In this document: piece after piece, positions 33,405 to 44,446 of the stretch | How the letters are laid out: every line of letters begins with the position of its first letter | How positions within the stretch are numbered: position 1 is the first letter of the stretch | Source: Metarhizium brunneum | Taxonomy: Eukaryota; Ascomycota; Sordariomycetes; Hypocreales; Clavicipitaceae | Length of the DNA: 64,000 nucleotides | NCBI RefSeq assembly: GCF_013426205.1 | Contig: NC_089428.1 | Coordinates: 1,922,001 to 1,986,000, forward strand | Direction: 5' to 3' | Translations under genes and position numbers: made by a program | Notes under the pieces: generated by a model | The model's database searches: none | What the model saw: the letters and a program-made list of their open reading frames with translations, nothing else | Told to the model about the DNA's origin: nothing

Positions 33405-34471
33405 TTGGCAGTGGTAGAATGATAGTACTAGGGCGAAACAATTTTCGGGCTGTCGTGAAAGCAAGCCCGGCCCAGTGAGCAGTGATGTTCAGAGCGCGAT
33501 GCCGTGTATGTTCCGATTGATCGGTCGGGTCTGGTCGACCTCTTTTATCCAAGGAGTCGTGAAGGTGGCGAAGATATTTAACACGGCTGGGCTCTGCATC
33601 ACAAATTGGCGTTTCCGACGTATCCGACCTTGATGACGTCTCACTATTTATAAGCAACGCAGAGATGAAACAATACCGGCGTGCAATCCGGAGAAGCCAC
33701 AAGGTTAAGACAGATGTTGATGGCTTATCCATGACATGGAAGCCTCCAGAGAAGTAGTGGCCTGCCTAACGCCAGAAAGGCGTAGTGGCTGGCGACACCG
33801 CATGTATATTGACATCAATGATATGTCAATACGTCAAGTAGTAACCAGCTCGTGGCAAACCACTGCAGCCCCTCACCCACATCAATGTTGCCAGAACTGA
33901 GGTGTTTTGTCAAGTCATTCAGAAGATGATTCTGACTGGTCCGATACAAGAGGATATTGGGAATCAAGTCGGTGAGCATTCCAAGTTTTCACTTTAGAAA
34001 CTGCGAAGCATGATTCAAACGCAACGAGGAGTTTTGCAGGACATATTCTTCCCAGGCAGTATATTGGGAACAACGATAATGTCTCTTACAGAGTACGTGT
34101 GCTAGCCACATGTCTCATGTCGTGCTTCTCAAATGGATTGACTTCTTGCCGTCCGAGGCGGCGACGGTGCGCTGAAGAACATTGATCCCAAAGGTGGAGC
34201 GAGGCCACGATCGCGTCAATCGGCAAGAATAGCAACGGCAGCCATCTAGTCTAACGAATTGGCCTTATTCAATAGTCCATATTCGGCGTTCATCACCGAG
34301 CATTTGTAGCCTGGGGTGTAACTACCCATCGCCCGATTGAGATTCGTGCATGCATCACAACCCCTCACCAGCCGTCAAGGCGACATCGAGAATCATTTTC
34401 ACTCCCCCGCCTTCCACTCGTTGAGCTGTTTTATATTATAATCAGCAGAATTAACTTGGAAAAGTAGCACC
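33405..34471. other. Intergenic between divergent genes
   Basis: Just over 1 kb shared upstream region of the NmrA-like and beta-lactamase-like genes. A 9-bp perfect inverted repeat (TATTGACAT / ATGTCAATA, arms 33,807-33,815 and 33,823-33,831) is present. No gene is supported. Confidence 0.5.
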
Positions 34472-35838
34472 ATGAGCTTCAGCGACGAAATCGAGCAAAA
34501 ACTCAGTGCGACCATTGACAAGGCAGTGGCTGGCGAAGATGCCATTCCAGGCACGACGGTCGTCATCTTTGCCAAGGATGGCTCCGAGCTGTTTGTCAAG
34601 TCAGCCGGCAAACGCGGAGTTTCGACAAACGAGCCCATGACTCCGGACAGCATCTTCTGGCTGGCTTCTTGCACCAAAATCCTGACCGGCCTGGCCTGCA
34701 TGCAACTTGTCGAAAGGGGCGTCTTGAAGCTCGACGATGCCACTCAAACCGAAGGCTTCTGCCCCGAATGGCGGGACTTGAAAGTCCTCACACCCACTGG
34801 AGAGTTGGTAGAGAAGAAGAACGCCATCACCCTGCGAATGTTGTTGACGCACACGGCCGGGTTTGGATATTCCTTCTTCAGCGACCGCCTCCGCGACTGG
34901 GGATATCCAGCTGGCATCGAGGAGTTCTCCGGCGACATGGCGGATATCATGCAACCGCTTCTATTCCAGCCCGGAGAAGGCTGGCAGTACGGAGTGAGCA
35001 AATCGCCAAATCGCCCGCTCTGGCGTCATGCTGATCGCGCGCGCGCAGGTAAACATGGACTGGGCCGGTGTTATTCTCGAAAGAGCGACCGGAAAGAAAC
35101 TCAACGAGTACATACAGGAAAATATCTGTAAACCCCTTGGTCTTGAGCAACTCACCATGTTTCCAACAGAGCAGATGAAGAAGCATCTCGTATACATGCA
35201 CCAACGGGCCCCGGATGGCAAGCTGTCCCGTCGCGACCATCTCCAGCGCAGAAACTTGACGGCCACGACGGCCGAGCAGCAAAAGGCCATCTTTAACAGC
35301 GGCGGGGCTGGCATGTTTGCCAAGCCTCAGGAATACTGTCGTGAGTCTTTGTGCTTGTCGCTCCGCATGCTCGTCCAATCTGACAACTCACACGGGGCGT
35401 GTTATAGGTGTTCTGGCCGCTTTGTTGAACGACGGCACTTGCCCGCGAACAGGTGTCAAGATACTCGAGAAATCCACCGTGGACGAAATGTTTACCAACC
35501 AGATTCCACAGTTCCCTCAGTTTGGTCGACAGGGATTTCCGGCGTCGAAGCCTGAACTGGTGAACCCCGTGACGGACATTTATCCCACCCCTGGAAATCC
35601 CCCGCAAGGTTGGGGCTTGACGTTTATGCTTAATGGTGGTCCAACGGGCAGATCTGACACTACGGGCTGGTGGGCGGGTATCGCAAATGTGTTTTTTTGG
35701 GCTGATAGGGAGAATGGGATCGGTGGCATGGTTTGCTCGCAGATTCTTCCATTTGGGGATCCTAGAGTACTTGGGCTGTGGGTTGAGTTGGAGAGTCTGG
35801 CGTACCAAGGGTTGAAGATGATGACGCGAGAAGCGTGA
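34472..35838 (+). CDS. Serine beta-lactamase-like hydrolase/transesterase (class C / LovD-like)
   Basis: Three exons, join(34472..34993,35049..35340,35408..35838), give 414 aa; introns are 55 and 67 nt and frame is kept. The catalytic SxxK motif is S66-C67-T68-K69 (WLASCTKILTG). LTHTAGFGY, QPGEGWQYGVNMDWAG, LNEYIQENICKPLGL and QGWGLTFMLN are typical of fungal members related to LovD and EstB. The Ser is the acyl-enzyme nucleophile and the Lys its base. The family includes acyltransferases of secondary metabolism, esterases and peptidases; sequence alone does not choose among these. It has no signal peptide, so it is probably cytosolic. It neighbours the NmrA-like reductase. Confidence 0.87.
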
Positions 35839-36407
35839 TGCCGCTTTGTGTGTTTGGAAGATGGCGTGGCCACTGTGCCGTCGCTCGCTATCGTGATGGT
35901 TGTTGGGTTTCGCTACTGAGCTATGGGGTAAAGGATAAAGCGATAGTAGCTCTTGACTGAATACCCCTGGAATTCAGGTTAAAGGTGCCTGGTACCTTTT
36001 TGGTTCTTCAGCGTCGCGTAAAAATAGCTCCGGGACAGGATGAGAAGACTAAAGAGACTGAAGGAGCTTGTACAGAGACGTACTAGAGACGCAAGTCAAC
36101 TGATGCAACAAGATCATGGCATATTTTTACGTCATGTGGTCCGATAGGTCTCTATACTATATGGCCGTCTTTTATAATGAGTACATACCCCCTTTGTAGG
36201 TATCAAGGTCCTTTGCTGCCAAGAGGACACAATTAGCATTTTTAAATCGTGAAAATCCACTTCAACTTGACCATGGTTCGCTTTCTTATTTGCCGCCAAG
36301 TACAAATCTGAATCCACTTTATATTCATTTTATTGGGTTCAATTGCCATAGCTAGCCACCAATGGCAAATGTCTGTAACGACATCTGGACTAATACGTTA
36401 ACTCCAA
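35839..36407. other. Intergenic, no clear gene
   Basis: 570 bases downstream of the beta-lactamase-like gene; only short motif-less frames. Confidence 0.5.
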
Positions 36408-36704
36408 CTAACTCCTCAGTGCAAATCGATACGCCTCCCCACGACCAAGATACACCATCCGGCTCTTCAGCCCAGCCCTCTCTACTTCTGCCTGAAAGTT
36501 AAAAGGGGGCGAGTTAAAAACACTATAGTCATCGCAATGAATGGGAATAGTAACTTCAGGATTCATCAACTGCATAAGTTGCACTCCTTGGTTCGAATCT
36601 ATTGTCACCATCGACAACGGTGGATTCAGTCCTGGAATAGTCATTCCTCCCAGGCGGACAAGCATAAGGTCCAAACGGAGAGTCAGTCTAGACCATTGCT
36701 TCAT
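36408..36704 (-). pseudogene. C-terminal fragment of a metallo-beta-lactamase-fold hydrolase
   Basis: A 98-codon open frame carries only the last part of an MBL-fold hydrolase: RLGGMTIPG, VTIDSNQGVQLMQLMNPEVTIPIHCDDYSVFNSP and a GEAYRF end. In intact relatives the conserved His in IPIH is the last metal ligand. The upstream ~150 bases on this strand contain stops and no HxHxDH motif, so the catalytic half is missing. It is probably a relic. Confidence 0.6.
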
Positions 36705-37111
36705 CTATTTTCAACCTAGCTTGGGTCTGTCGTTGCAAGGCTAACAATAGTTTCTGGTGGCATCTCCAATTTTGTGCCTCGTTTAGAGCTAATTGACCCC
36801 AGGCGATTATTACTAGGAAGCGAGTGAATGGCTTAGCGCTTAAATTACATGGCTCATTGTCAAAATGCTTCTAGAGCTAGAATGAACGGTCGTATTATGA
36901 ACATAGACCAACGGCCATTCTGCAATTTGCTTCTCTCACCCTCTCCACCACCTCACCAACTTCCATATCTCAACTTAAACCTTAGATATACTCGAAATTC
37001 CTGCCCGTTCAGTCGTATTTGTATTTTGGAAGGAATCCTCTTGGTCATATCATTCTCACCCAGTAATCTGACCCGCTCCACGATTTCTTGGTACTGTTCG
37101 TATAGCACTGA
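36705..37111. other. Intergenic, no clear gene
   Basis: 400 bases between the MBL fragment and the kinase stop; no motif-bearing frame and no trace of the missing MBL half that I can recognise. Confidence 0.45.
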
Positions 37112-37795
37112 TTATTTCTGCACTCCCTTGTCGATAAAGGTCTTTGACACAGCCTCCAGCGCAGCAGTTTGGACATCTTCTAGGGGAGGAACTACACTAA
37201 TAATCGTGGCGTCAGATTCATCAATCCCAGGTCGCTCAAGTTTTTGAAACTGGCTGTGCACTAGATTTGACTCGGGAAAATCATCATGTTTAGCCTCTGC
37301 TCGACGCCGCAGCTCGGACTCTGGTGCGTCGAGGTATACAAAGTGCACGACTGAATAGCCAGCATGGTGGCAGCTTTGCCTTAGCAGTTCGCGATAACTC
37401 CGCTTCAATGCTGAGCATATGATGATGAGACGGCGCTGGTGAACCTGGTCCTTTTCGTAGTCCGAGACATGCTCCGAGATGGCTTCAAGCCAGTGTTCGC
37501 AATCCGAATCAGTCAAAGGCTCGCCGTTGTGTATTTTGTCAATGTTGGCCTTCGGTTGAAGCTACAGACCAGTTAGCGCCGCTTTGAAAGGCTTCATGGG
37601 TGCGTGTCTGACGTCGTTTCCCTCAATATATTGGGCATTGAACCTGGAGGCAAGAAATTTCGCCACCGTGGACTTTCCCGAAGCCGTGGGCCCGGATATA
37701 AATAAAACCCATGATCGATTATGTGCTCCGTTATGCCCAGCCGAGATAACATCCCCGCGTGTTTTGTTGGTGTCGATTAGTGGAAGAAACGTCAT
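37112..37795 (-). CDS. Gluconokinase-like P-loop kinase
   Basis: Two exons, join(37112..37561,37613..37795) on the complement, give 210 aa, with a 51 nt intron whose GCTAAC branch site is visible. The Walker A motif GPTASGKST is at residues 35-43. The GntK signature is split by the intron and restored on splicing: YIEGND then LQPKANIDKIHNGEPLTD, followed by EHWLEAI. CSALKRSYRELLR matches the family's C-terminal CSALK(R)xYRD motif. Gluconokinase phosphorylates D-gluconate to 6-phosphogluconate, feeding the pentose phosphate pathway. The first ~25 residues before the P-loop are less conserved, so an upstream start or exon is possible. Confidence 0.83.
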
Positions 37796-38815
37796 CTTTC
37801 CCGTACAGGCGCTTATCCACTATATTACTGCTGAAATAGCCATTGAAGTTTGAGTTGATCTGAAAGAGAGAAAATACTTGATTAATTGTTTTCGGGTGTC
37901 ATCATCGAGTTAGTTGTCGCCAAATTGTCGTGCTTTGCTGACGTCACGCTGATGCCATTAAACCCCAAATCTCCAAGCCCCCGGCCATAAACAAAAGATG
38001 GGACAGGCTCTCAGAGATTTTGAAGTCTACATAGATATATAAAGCATTATCGATGCTGTTGGGACTTAATATGGCGTAGGTGGGAAAATTTGCGGCAAGT
38101 TGGCGTTCAGTTACTCGTGGTCTCAACATGCAGTGAAGTACCTACCTAGGTAGGTAGTAATACCTCGTTTCCAGAATTTACGTATCTTTGAGTCTCATGT
38201 CAAAACGTATTTCGATCCAACGTCATAAAAACTAGTAAGCGTATCAAATCACCCAGGATGACACCATTCTTACAAGCTCCGCCAGGGAAACGCATTCCTC
38301 CAACATGACGGCACCGGGATGTCATGGTGCGGCTGACGTCTTTTTCCTAGCGGGGTGATTGTTATAACTCTAATTTCCTTCCCATTTTTAGTCTTTTGTA
38401 GCTCAATGCTGACCTCTGCTTGCTGGTCTCTTGCAACTGCACCGAGTTCTGTATGGTACAAAGATGGCAAAATGCCTTTTGGGGACTATAAGTACTGCCG
38501 TCTGAGAGCTTGACCGTGATTTTTGACATTTTTTATTCCACCTACGCCGTGGCTGCGCATCTAGTTGGGTGTTTGCACGTGAACGATGATGAAATATTTC
38601 GCAGCACCGTGGCCGTTGGTCGTCAACGTCGCGTTGCGACGTTGAAGCACAACACATGTCACTGGCGTCACTGTTACAAGACTGCACGTCACCATTTATT
38701 TACTGATTGCAAATAACCAGCTTTTCATTGGCCAAGTATAGTTGTTCCATGATGTGCTACTTTTATCAACACCAGTTCAAATAGAGTATAAATATCAGTG
38801 GAGGCAGTGTCCAGA
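37796..38815. other. Intergenic, no clear gene
   Basis: About 1 kb with only short frames. A perfect 16-bp palindrome (ACCTACCTAGGTAGGT) is at 38,140-38,155; CCTAGG-centred runs of this kind are common in fungal intergenic DNA. Confidence 0.5.
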
Positions 38816-39587
38816 ATGTTCAACACTTGCCTATTTACCGAACGGATTATGCTTAGTCTACGCACTGTCGCTTCCAGGTTTCCCAAATATTACAATATTG
38901 CCCCTGCTTCTTTGTCAAGTCGTTCCATTCAACAATCTGCCACCATGACTACCATATCCCAAGCAATCATCAATGACCACAGAGAGCTTGAGCAGTATTA
39001 CAATGAAGTAATTAATAACGAAAACGATCATAACCATCAGCAACGCTTCGGGAACCAATTTATTTGGGAGCTCGCAAGGCATTCTGTGGGCGAAGAACTG
39101 GTCGTCTATCCAGCCCTAGAAAAGCACCTCGGTGCAGAGGGTAAAGAAATGGCCGAATCTGACAGGAAGGAGCACCATTCCGTACGTACAGAAACTGAAA
39201 CACAGGGCTCAACCAGCAATCCGTAGCAAATACTAATAAGAGATATCAATGCAGGTCAAGCAAATGCTGAAAGAGTTTCAGGAGTTGAGTGCCTCTGACT
39301 CGGGCTACGTCAAACAGTTGAAGAAGATTTGGGGTTCTCTTTCCGATCACATTAAAGAAGAGGAGGAACGAGATCTACCTGCTCTGGAAAGCAAACTAAA
39401 GTCATCCGAGGATGAGTCCAAGTCCATGGCCCAGTCTTTTGAGCGCACCAAATTATTTGTGCCTTCTCGCAGCCACCCCAGTGCTGGAGAGCACCCGCCG
39501 TTTGAGACTGCAATGGGTTTGCTTGCCGCCCCTATTGACAAGGTGGCTGATCTATTCCGACAGTTTCCTGACAAGGAGAAGCTGTAG
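38816..39587 (+). CDS. Hemerythrin (HHE) domain protein, probably mitochondrial
   Basis: Two exons, join(38816..39181,39255..39587), give 232 aa; the intron is 73 nt. After an Arg/Ser-rich leader that looks like a mitochondrial presequence, the HHE cation-binding helices carry the His/Glu ligand pattern: NDHRELEQYYNEV, FIWELARHSVGEELVVYPALE, DRKEHHSVKQMLKEF and LSDHIKEEEERDLPALE. Such proteins bind a diiron centre and are linked to oxygen, nitric oxide or iron sensing. Later in-frame ATGs (at 38,849 and before TTISQ) could start a shorter, cytosolic form; the first was taken because the leader is presequence-like. Confidence 0.85.
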
Positions 39588-39989
39588 ACAGGGCCGGAAT
39601 ATCTTCAAAGTTGAAGAATACACAGTCTCTTTTGTTGATGTGGGTATTTGTTTTGGACACTAGTACTACTGTTCGGCATGATGCGAGAGAGCCAACCAAA
39701 CATGTTCAATCTCTCCTTGAGTCGCTCCGACGTGGCCAAGGGGGATTTGTCAAGATAGGATGACATCATCAATACGAAGACATGGTTATTTAGATCAATA
39801 TGGACTCAGAGCATCGTTATTTATGTGACCGAAGAGTTGCTTAATTACATTTCCTCAACCCGTTTGATTCCACCAACAATAAAGTGCTTCCAAGACAGTT
39901 CCTTTAAGTCATATTACTTGTGAAGCACATCGCATGGGATTGGATATGATTTCTTCCATCAGAGATGATTACGGATGCCTTTCCATGTC
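39588..39989. other. Intergenic, no clear gene
   Basis: Downstream flank of the hemerythrin gene; no motif-bearing frame. Confidence 0.5.
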
Positions 39990-40595
39990 TAATCTGAAGC
40001 GGCCGCCGGTTCCCGCTTCGAAGGTGTCTCTTTTCCCATCTTGCTAATACCCTTTGTGTCGTGGAGCCCTTCTTCGCCTTTGCGGCTAGCAGTGTCCTTT
40101 CCACTCACCGCACTCTTCATGGAGTTAAACCGGCCAGACTTCTCTGGTGAATTTGACTTTGTCTCCAGTTGCGCTTTGGGTTCGTTCTGATAATGTCGTG
40201 GCGTTAGCTGGCGATTTAGTACAGATTATCCTTGGGAACAACGGACTTCGTTTTGACCCGTTTGATCGCCACGCGAGGTGCTATTGGAACCTAGTGTTAC
40301 GAAAGAAACCTCTGTTCTACGAGAACCAGAGCCTCCAGCCCCTTCACTGCCACCTATTTGACCCGAAGAAAGTTTGTCTCTCGATTCCGCCGTTGTGATT
40401 TGACGACCTGATCCCCGTGCCCCCGGCAATCCGATTATTTCCAATTCCAGCGCCACTTAGCCCGATATCATGCTTCTGCTGAGCTATTGTTCTATTATCT
40501 TCGGTCTCGGTTTGGTTTTTCGCGTAGCGTATATGGCAGCACCGATAAGACCTGCACCGGTCGCGTATGTCATGACAACTTTCTCTCTCGACATT
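39990..40595 (-). pseudogene. Possible broken small membrane-anchored, low-complexity protein gene
   Basis: On the minus strand an ATG near 40,594 opens MSREKVV followed by a short Gly/Ala-rich hydrophobic segment (ATGAGLIGAAIYA). Further fragments in other frames look like one hydrophilic, Gly/Ser-rich protein: GLSGAGIGNNRIAGGTG, GGSEGAGGSGS, and a C-terminal SGRFNSMKSAVSGKDTA..KETPSKREPAAASD ending at about 39,990. I cannot connect these with good splice sites, so a multi-frameshift relic is as likely as an unresolved multi-intron gene. No family assigned. Confidence 0.35.
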
Positions 40596-40599
40596 TTCG

Positions 40600-41641
40600 A
40601 ACTGCGAAATCGGATAGCCTCAGCTGAGAAAAATTGTGTTGCGAAGTTTAATGGAAATAAGTGATATGGACTATGGGATGTTTCAATGGTCGAAAGAAAA
40701 TATTATGCGTAATTTCTGAAATGCTGTGGTAGGTAGGCAGTGTTTGAGACATGGCGAAGGTTTTAGACATGTAAGCGACGTAGTGGTGACATCACCGTGA
40801 CGACTTGAAGTGTGCTGCCAGGGCCGCACGCCGATGCAAAATAATTCATCGATTCTAGTGTAGTTATGCATATCTTTCAATCGCACCCAAACTCCATCTA
40901 GGGGAGTGCACTGCACAACTGAGAGCTACCGGGTATGTTAAGACATCTGGAGTTACACAGACCCGCCAAGGTGCCACGGATTACAATAGGTCGGCAAGTT
41001 GGCAATCTGTTGGTTATGACGCCAACAACGTCATCTCGCTTCTGGGCTTCATGGGCGTAGACCATCTGTTGGCACTGGCTGACTTCCACGTCGGTGTCGA
41101 TTTTGTAAAAGTGCCTCACGAAAGTCAGGCTTGGCGGAACCGAGAACAACCACCGTCGACATCTCGGCCGAAGCTGGCACCGGGGCCTTGTGGACAACGA
41201 CGGCGAGTAATGCTCCGTTGAAATCCCCACTGATCACGACTCATTTGGGCTTGGGGAGGGTCAGACTCGACGCAGCCTCCGACTTGACGCCATTTATTCC
41301 GCTGGGGAACTTGATATCGAATTGACTTTTTGGCAAAATCCAACAGTAGTCGAGCCGTTGAGTGTTGCACCGGACACGTTGTACTCTGTATCATCAATTG
41401 ATACGTCACTTTCTTACCATGGTGCTAAAACCCCACTGACGTCAGTGGAAGATATTTGGTGCTCAGGAGCTGAGTTCGCCCGCTTCTGCATCATTCCATC
41501 ACAGGCGACAATTATTTCTAACGGATACAACAAACATCAGGATCTACCATACTGGTCAGCTATTTGCAAATATCGATTATTAAAACCTCTATTATTTCCG
41601 AAAATAAATATCCCTTACTCAGTATCCTGTCCAGCGACCCT
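40600..41641. other. Intergenic, upstream of orphan gene; CRE-like palindrome
   Basis: No recognised gene in about 1 kb. At 41,433-41,448 there is a perfect 16-bp palindrome, CCACTGACGTCAGTGG, centred on the TGACGTCA site of ATF/CREB bZIP factors, about 200 bases upstream of the next open gene. Confidence 0.45.
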
Positions 41642-42403
41642 ATGATGTCATCCACTCTGGTACAAGAGAATGGCGAGCCTCAGACTATCGAGACTTCACA
41701 AGGCAGCATGATTGTGTCTTCGGATCTCCTCATGGGGTCTAGAGTCGTGGCTGATGCAAGCTTGGCCGCAATTTCATATCCAAACGATGAAGTCAATAGC
41801 AGTGCATCCCCCGAAGCCTGTTTGTCGTCATCCACCTTGACTAGTCCCAACGTTCTTAGAGATGGCGTGGTTTCAGTACAGGCCGAGTCTCAGGTTGAGC
41901 GATATCCTGAACAAAATGGAGAAGAATATCATGCTCCATCGCATTACAAGGACGGTGAGAATTGGGCAATCGATCCGCAACTGTGCGCGTCAGGTTTCTT
42001 GGACTACGTGCAATCGCAAGGCGAATTATCAATCCCAACAAGTCAGCTGTCGGACAACACCCAGGACATGGAATATTTACCGCTTGATACGAGGAATTGC
42101 GTCGGCTTTCCGAGACCGCCACCGACGTCAAGACAACCTACGCTATTAACACCATCCGGAGTGTTGAATGATCGCAGCTCGAGTTCCGAGACGCCCTCGA
42201 ACGATGGTAGCAGCTCGAATATTCCGTCGTATATGACGCCAAATGCCATTCGGGCAAGAAATTTGATCCTTAGGTGTAATCTTCCAAGACGAAGCAGCAA
42301 AATTTCTGGCCATGTCCGAAACGTCAAGCGGCGTGTATCAGTCTCAGAGGATTTCTGGCCCTCAAAGCGTCAGAAACTAGACAGCACTTGTTGCAACAGC
42401 TAA
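41642..42403 (+). CDS. Orphan Ser-rich low-complexity protein
   Basis: A 253-codon uninterrupted frame from an ATG-ATG start. I do not recognise a domain. The product is rich in Ser, Asn, Pro and acidic residues, likely mostly disordered. A basic cluster near the C-terminus (HVRNVKRRV...SKRQK) could be a bipartite nuclear localisation signal. The CRE-like palindrome upstream supports the locus being expressed, but the coding call rests on frame length only. Confidence 0.45.
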   Translation: MMSSTLVQENGEPQTIETSQGSMIVSSDLLMGSRVVADASLAAISYPNDEVNSSASPEACLSSSTLTSPNVLRDGVVSVQAESQVERYPEQNGEEYHAPSHYKDGENWAIDPQLCASGFLDYVQSQGELSIPTSQLSDNTQDMEYLPLDTRNCVGFPRPPPTSRQPTLLTPSGVLNDRSSSSETPSNDGSSSNIPSYMTPNAIRARNLILRCNLPRRSSKISGHVRNVKRRVSVSEDFWPSKRQKLDSTCCNS

Positions 42404-42614
42404 GTTCGATTGTGAGTTTTTCTGGGCATGTGAAGACAGAACGACTGGATTCGGAGATGGGGCAAGATGTATTGACTGGTTTCTCTCCTTTCTTGATTTA
42501 TCTTTCTCTTTCATGTTGTCTTCACTGAGAAGGCATGCCGTCTATGATTTTTTTATGCGACCTTTTTTTTAAAATAACACATCGAATTATTGTAGGACAG
42601 GGTGAGCGAGAATT

Positions 42615-43124
42615 ATGTCTGTGCGTAAAGCACGCCTAGAGGCAAAGTTAGCTGTGAAGAAGACGAAGAAATTTTGCAAAGTGACCAGCACGGAAATCGT
42701 GATATCCACTGGTCATTATGACAACGCACCCAATGAATTCAGCTTTGAAGAGCTAAAGGTTTACTGGCGATCCGTTGACAGCCAACGCAAGGAGCACTCT
42801 CGCGCAAATCTCGTTCACCATGATCACGTGAGTTGCTGCTTCTCATGCAATTGGATCCGTCGCCAGCCTCACCAGTGTCATCAGACTCACCACCTTCATC
42901 CAGAGACACATTTGCAGCGCGACGTCGATGTCGGAGTCAGATTGCCCTCGAAAATATCAGCTTGTGGCATTTTTGCAGAGGATATCTCGTGGCTCGTTTC
43001 CACGATCTCTGACTACTTCAGTTTCGACCGTGTAAAGCCACTTCTCAAGGCAACACTTGCGGATGGACTGCAGAGTCCAGACCTGTCAATCGATCTGGGA
43101 TCTTATTGCCCCTGCTGCCTGTGA
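42615..43124 (+). CDS. Uncertain orphan gene or relic
   Basis: A 169-codon frame beginning MSVRKARLEAKLAVKKTKKF. No domain recognised. A GTGAGT donor at 42,829 and several AG acceptors downstream hint that the real product may be spliced, and another frame after it reads SQIALENISLWHF..GYLVARFHDL, which looks more protein-like than the direct frame. It lies just upstream of the TFIIE alpha gene on the same strand. Confidence 0.3.
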   Translation: MSVRKARLEAKLAVKKTKKFCKVTSTEIVISTGHYDNAPNEFSFEELKVYWRSVDSQRKEHSRANLVHHDHVSCCFSCNWIRRQPHQCHQTHHLHPETHLQRDVDVGVRLPSKISACGIFAEDISWLVSTISDYFSFDRVKPLLKATLADGLQSPDLSIDLGSYCPCCL

Positions 43125-43258
43125 ACGCACACCCTCTTCCCAAACCCCGTCGCGAGCTAGTTTGGAGCTTTGTCACCCAAAGGCACGACCTACGACCTAA
43201 AGAGAGCCGGCCGCAGCTGTGATGTACAGGCGGGAGACTCCATTCACAGATTTTCCCA

Positions 43259-44446
43259 ATGGATCTCGCAGTGACTCTGATCAGATCGGTGATGCGGGCC
43301 TTTTATCCTACACGCGATATTCTGGTGATGGATGCTCTCATTCTCCATGAGGCTCTCCGAGACGACGACTTGGCTTATTTGATGGCTATAAACACGAAAG
43401 ACTTGCACAAAATATGCGGTAAATTACGAGAAGACGGCTTCTTGACTGTTCATACTAGATTGGAGCAACGTGAGGGTAACTCTCGTTCCAGCAATCGAAC
43501 TCGGTACTGTATCAATTATCGTCATACCATTGACGCAATCAAGTGGCGACTATACACTATTATTAATGAACCGCAGGGCTCCCCGGTATCTGCGAACGAG
43601 AAGAAAGAATACTACTGTAATTTTTGTGAAGCTAGATGGACGACCATGGAGATCTTGGATAGTGTTGGGGCAAGTGGCTTCCTCTGCCACCGATGTAATC
43701 ACACGATTATATGTGAGGCTGATCGCACTTCAACTGGACACGAGCAGTCAACCCGACTCAATGAACAATTTCAGTTTATTAGCGAACTTCTTCCGAAAAT
43801 AGATTCTTTACATATACCTGAATATGACTTTAATACGGCACTATCGAAGGCTCGTCCAGTTATTCGCGATGCTGCTCACCAGCGTGCAGCAATAATCCCT
43901 ATCGAAGGTGACCCAAACCGGCCGATGGCTGTGAAGGAGCTCACCAATACTGGTCCAAAGTCTATTACCGTGAACATTTCAACATCTGATGACACGTCGG
44001 TGGCAGAACGAGAAGCCAAAAAGGCTCGCATTACCCACCAAAATGCCCTCCCTTCGTGGATGTCCTACAGCACTGTGACAGGTGAATCGTTTTCCGGCAC
44101 AAGTGGTGTTGGAATCAGCGCTGCAAACCAAGGCATAGCCAACAAGGCCGCAATACCGAACACCCTTGCGGATATGAGCACTTCTGTCGAGATTGATGAT
44201 TACTTCGAAAAACTCAAAGCAGAACAAGCTGCCATAATGGCACAACACTCGATACAGGACGAAGAGGATGAAGACTTTGTGTCGGATGATGAAGGCGATG
44301 ATGATGAGTTTGAAGATGTGCAAGCGATAGGAAAGAACTTCAACGGAGGTACATCTGGGGACCAAACCCAACAGAACTTGGCGGGATATCTTGGGATAAC
44401 AGCTTTGACGCGAAGGTTTCGAGGAGATTTGAAAAGGCCAAGCTAG
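43259..44446 (+). CDS. TFA1: Transcription initiation factor TFIIE subunit alpha
   Basis: Single-exon 395 aa protein. The N-terminal winged helix begins LAVTLIRSVMRAFY and includes LRDDDLAYLMAINTKDLHKICGKLREDGFL and the NRTRYCINYRHTIDAIKWR segment. A zinc ribbon follows with C120, C123, C143 and C146 (YYCNFC ... FLCHRC). HEQSTRLNEQFQFI and LLPKID continue the conserved core, and an acidic stretch (DEEDEDFVSDDEGDDDEFEDV) lies near the C-terminus. TFIIE alpha recruits and stimulates TFIIH at RNA polymerase II promoters and is normally essential and single copy. The stop lies at the edge of the AT-rich block, and the final ~40 residues after the acidic stretch look atypical, so the C-terminus may have been replaced or shortened. 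Confidence 0.9.
   Translation: MDLAVTLIRSVMRAFYPTRDILVMDALILHEALRDDDLAYLMAINTKDLHKICGKLREDGFLTVHTRLEQREGNSRSSNRTRYCINYRHTIDAIKWRLYTIINEPQGSPVSANEKKEYYCNFCEARWTTMEILDSVGASGFLCHRCNHTIICEADRTSTGHEQSTRLNEQFQFISELLPKIDSLHIPEYDFNTALSKARPVIRDAAHQRAAIIPIEGDPNRPMAVKELTNTGPKSITVNISTSDDTSVAEREAKKARITHQNALPSWMSYSTVTGESFSGTSGVGISAANQGIANKAAIPNTLADMSTSVEIDDYFEKLKAEQAAIMAQHSIQDEEDEDFVSDDEGDDDEFEDVQAIGKNFNGGTSGDQTQQNLAGYLGITALTRRFRGDLKRPS

Noticed and set aside
36560..36620. GGTTCGAATC resembling a tRNA box B
   Set aside because: It lies inside the conserved part of the MBL-fold fragment and no cloverleaf can be drawn around it.
38140..38155. 16-bp palindrome ACCTACCTAGGTAGGT as a regulatory site
   Set aside because: CCTAGG-type runs like this are common low-complexity sequence in fungal intergenic DNA; nothing nearby supports a specific role.
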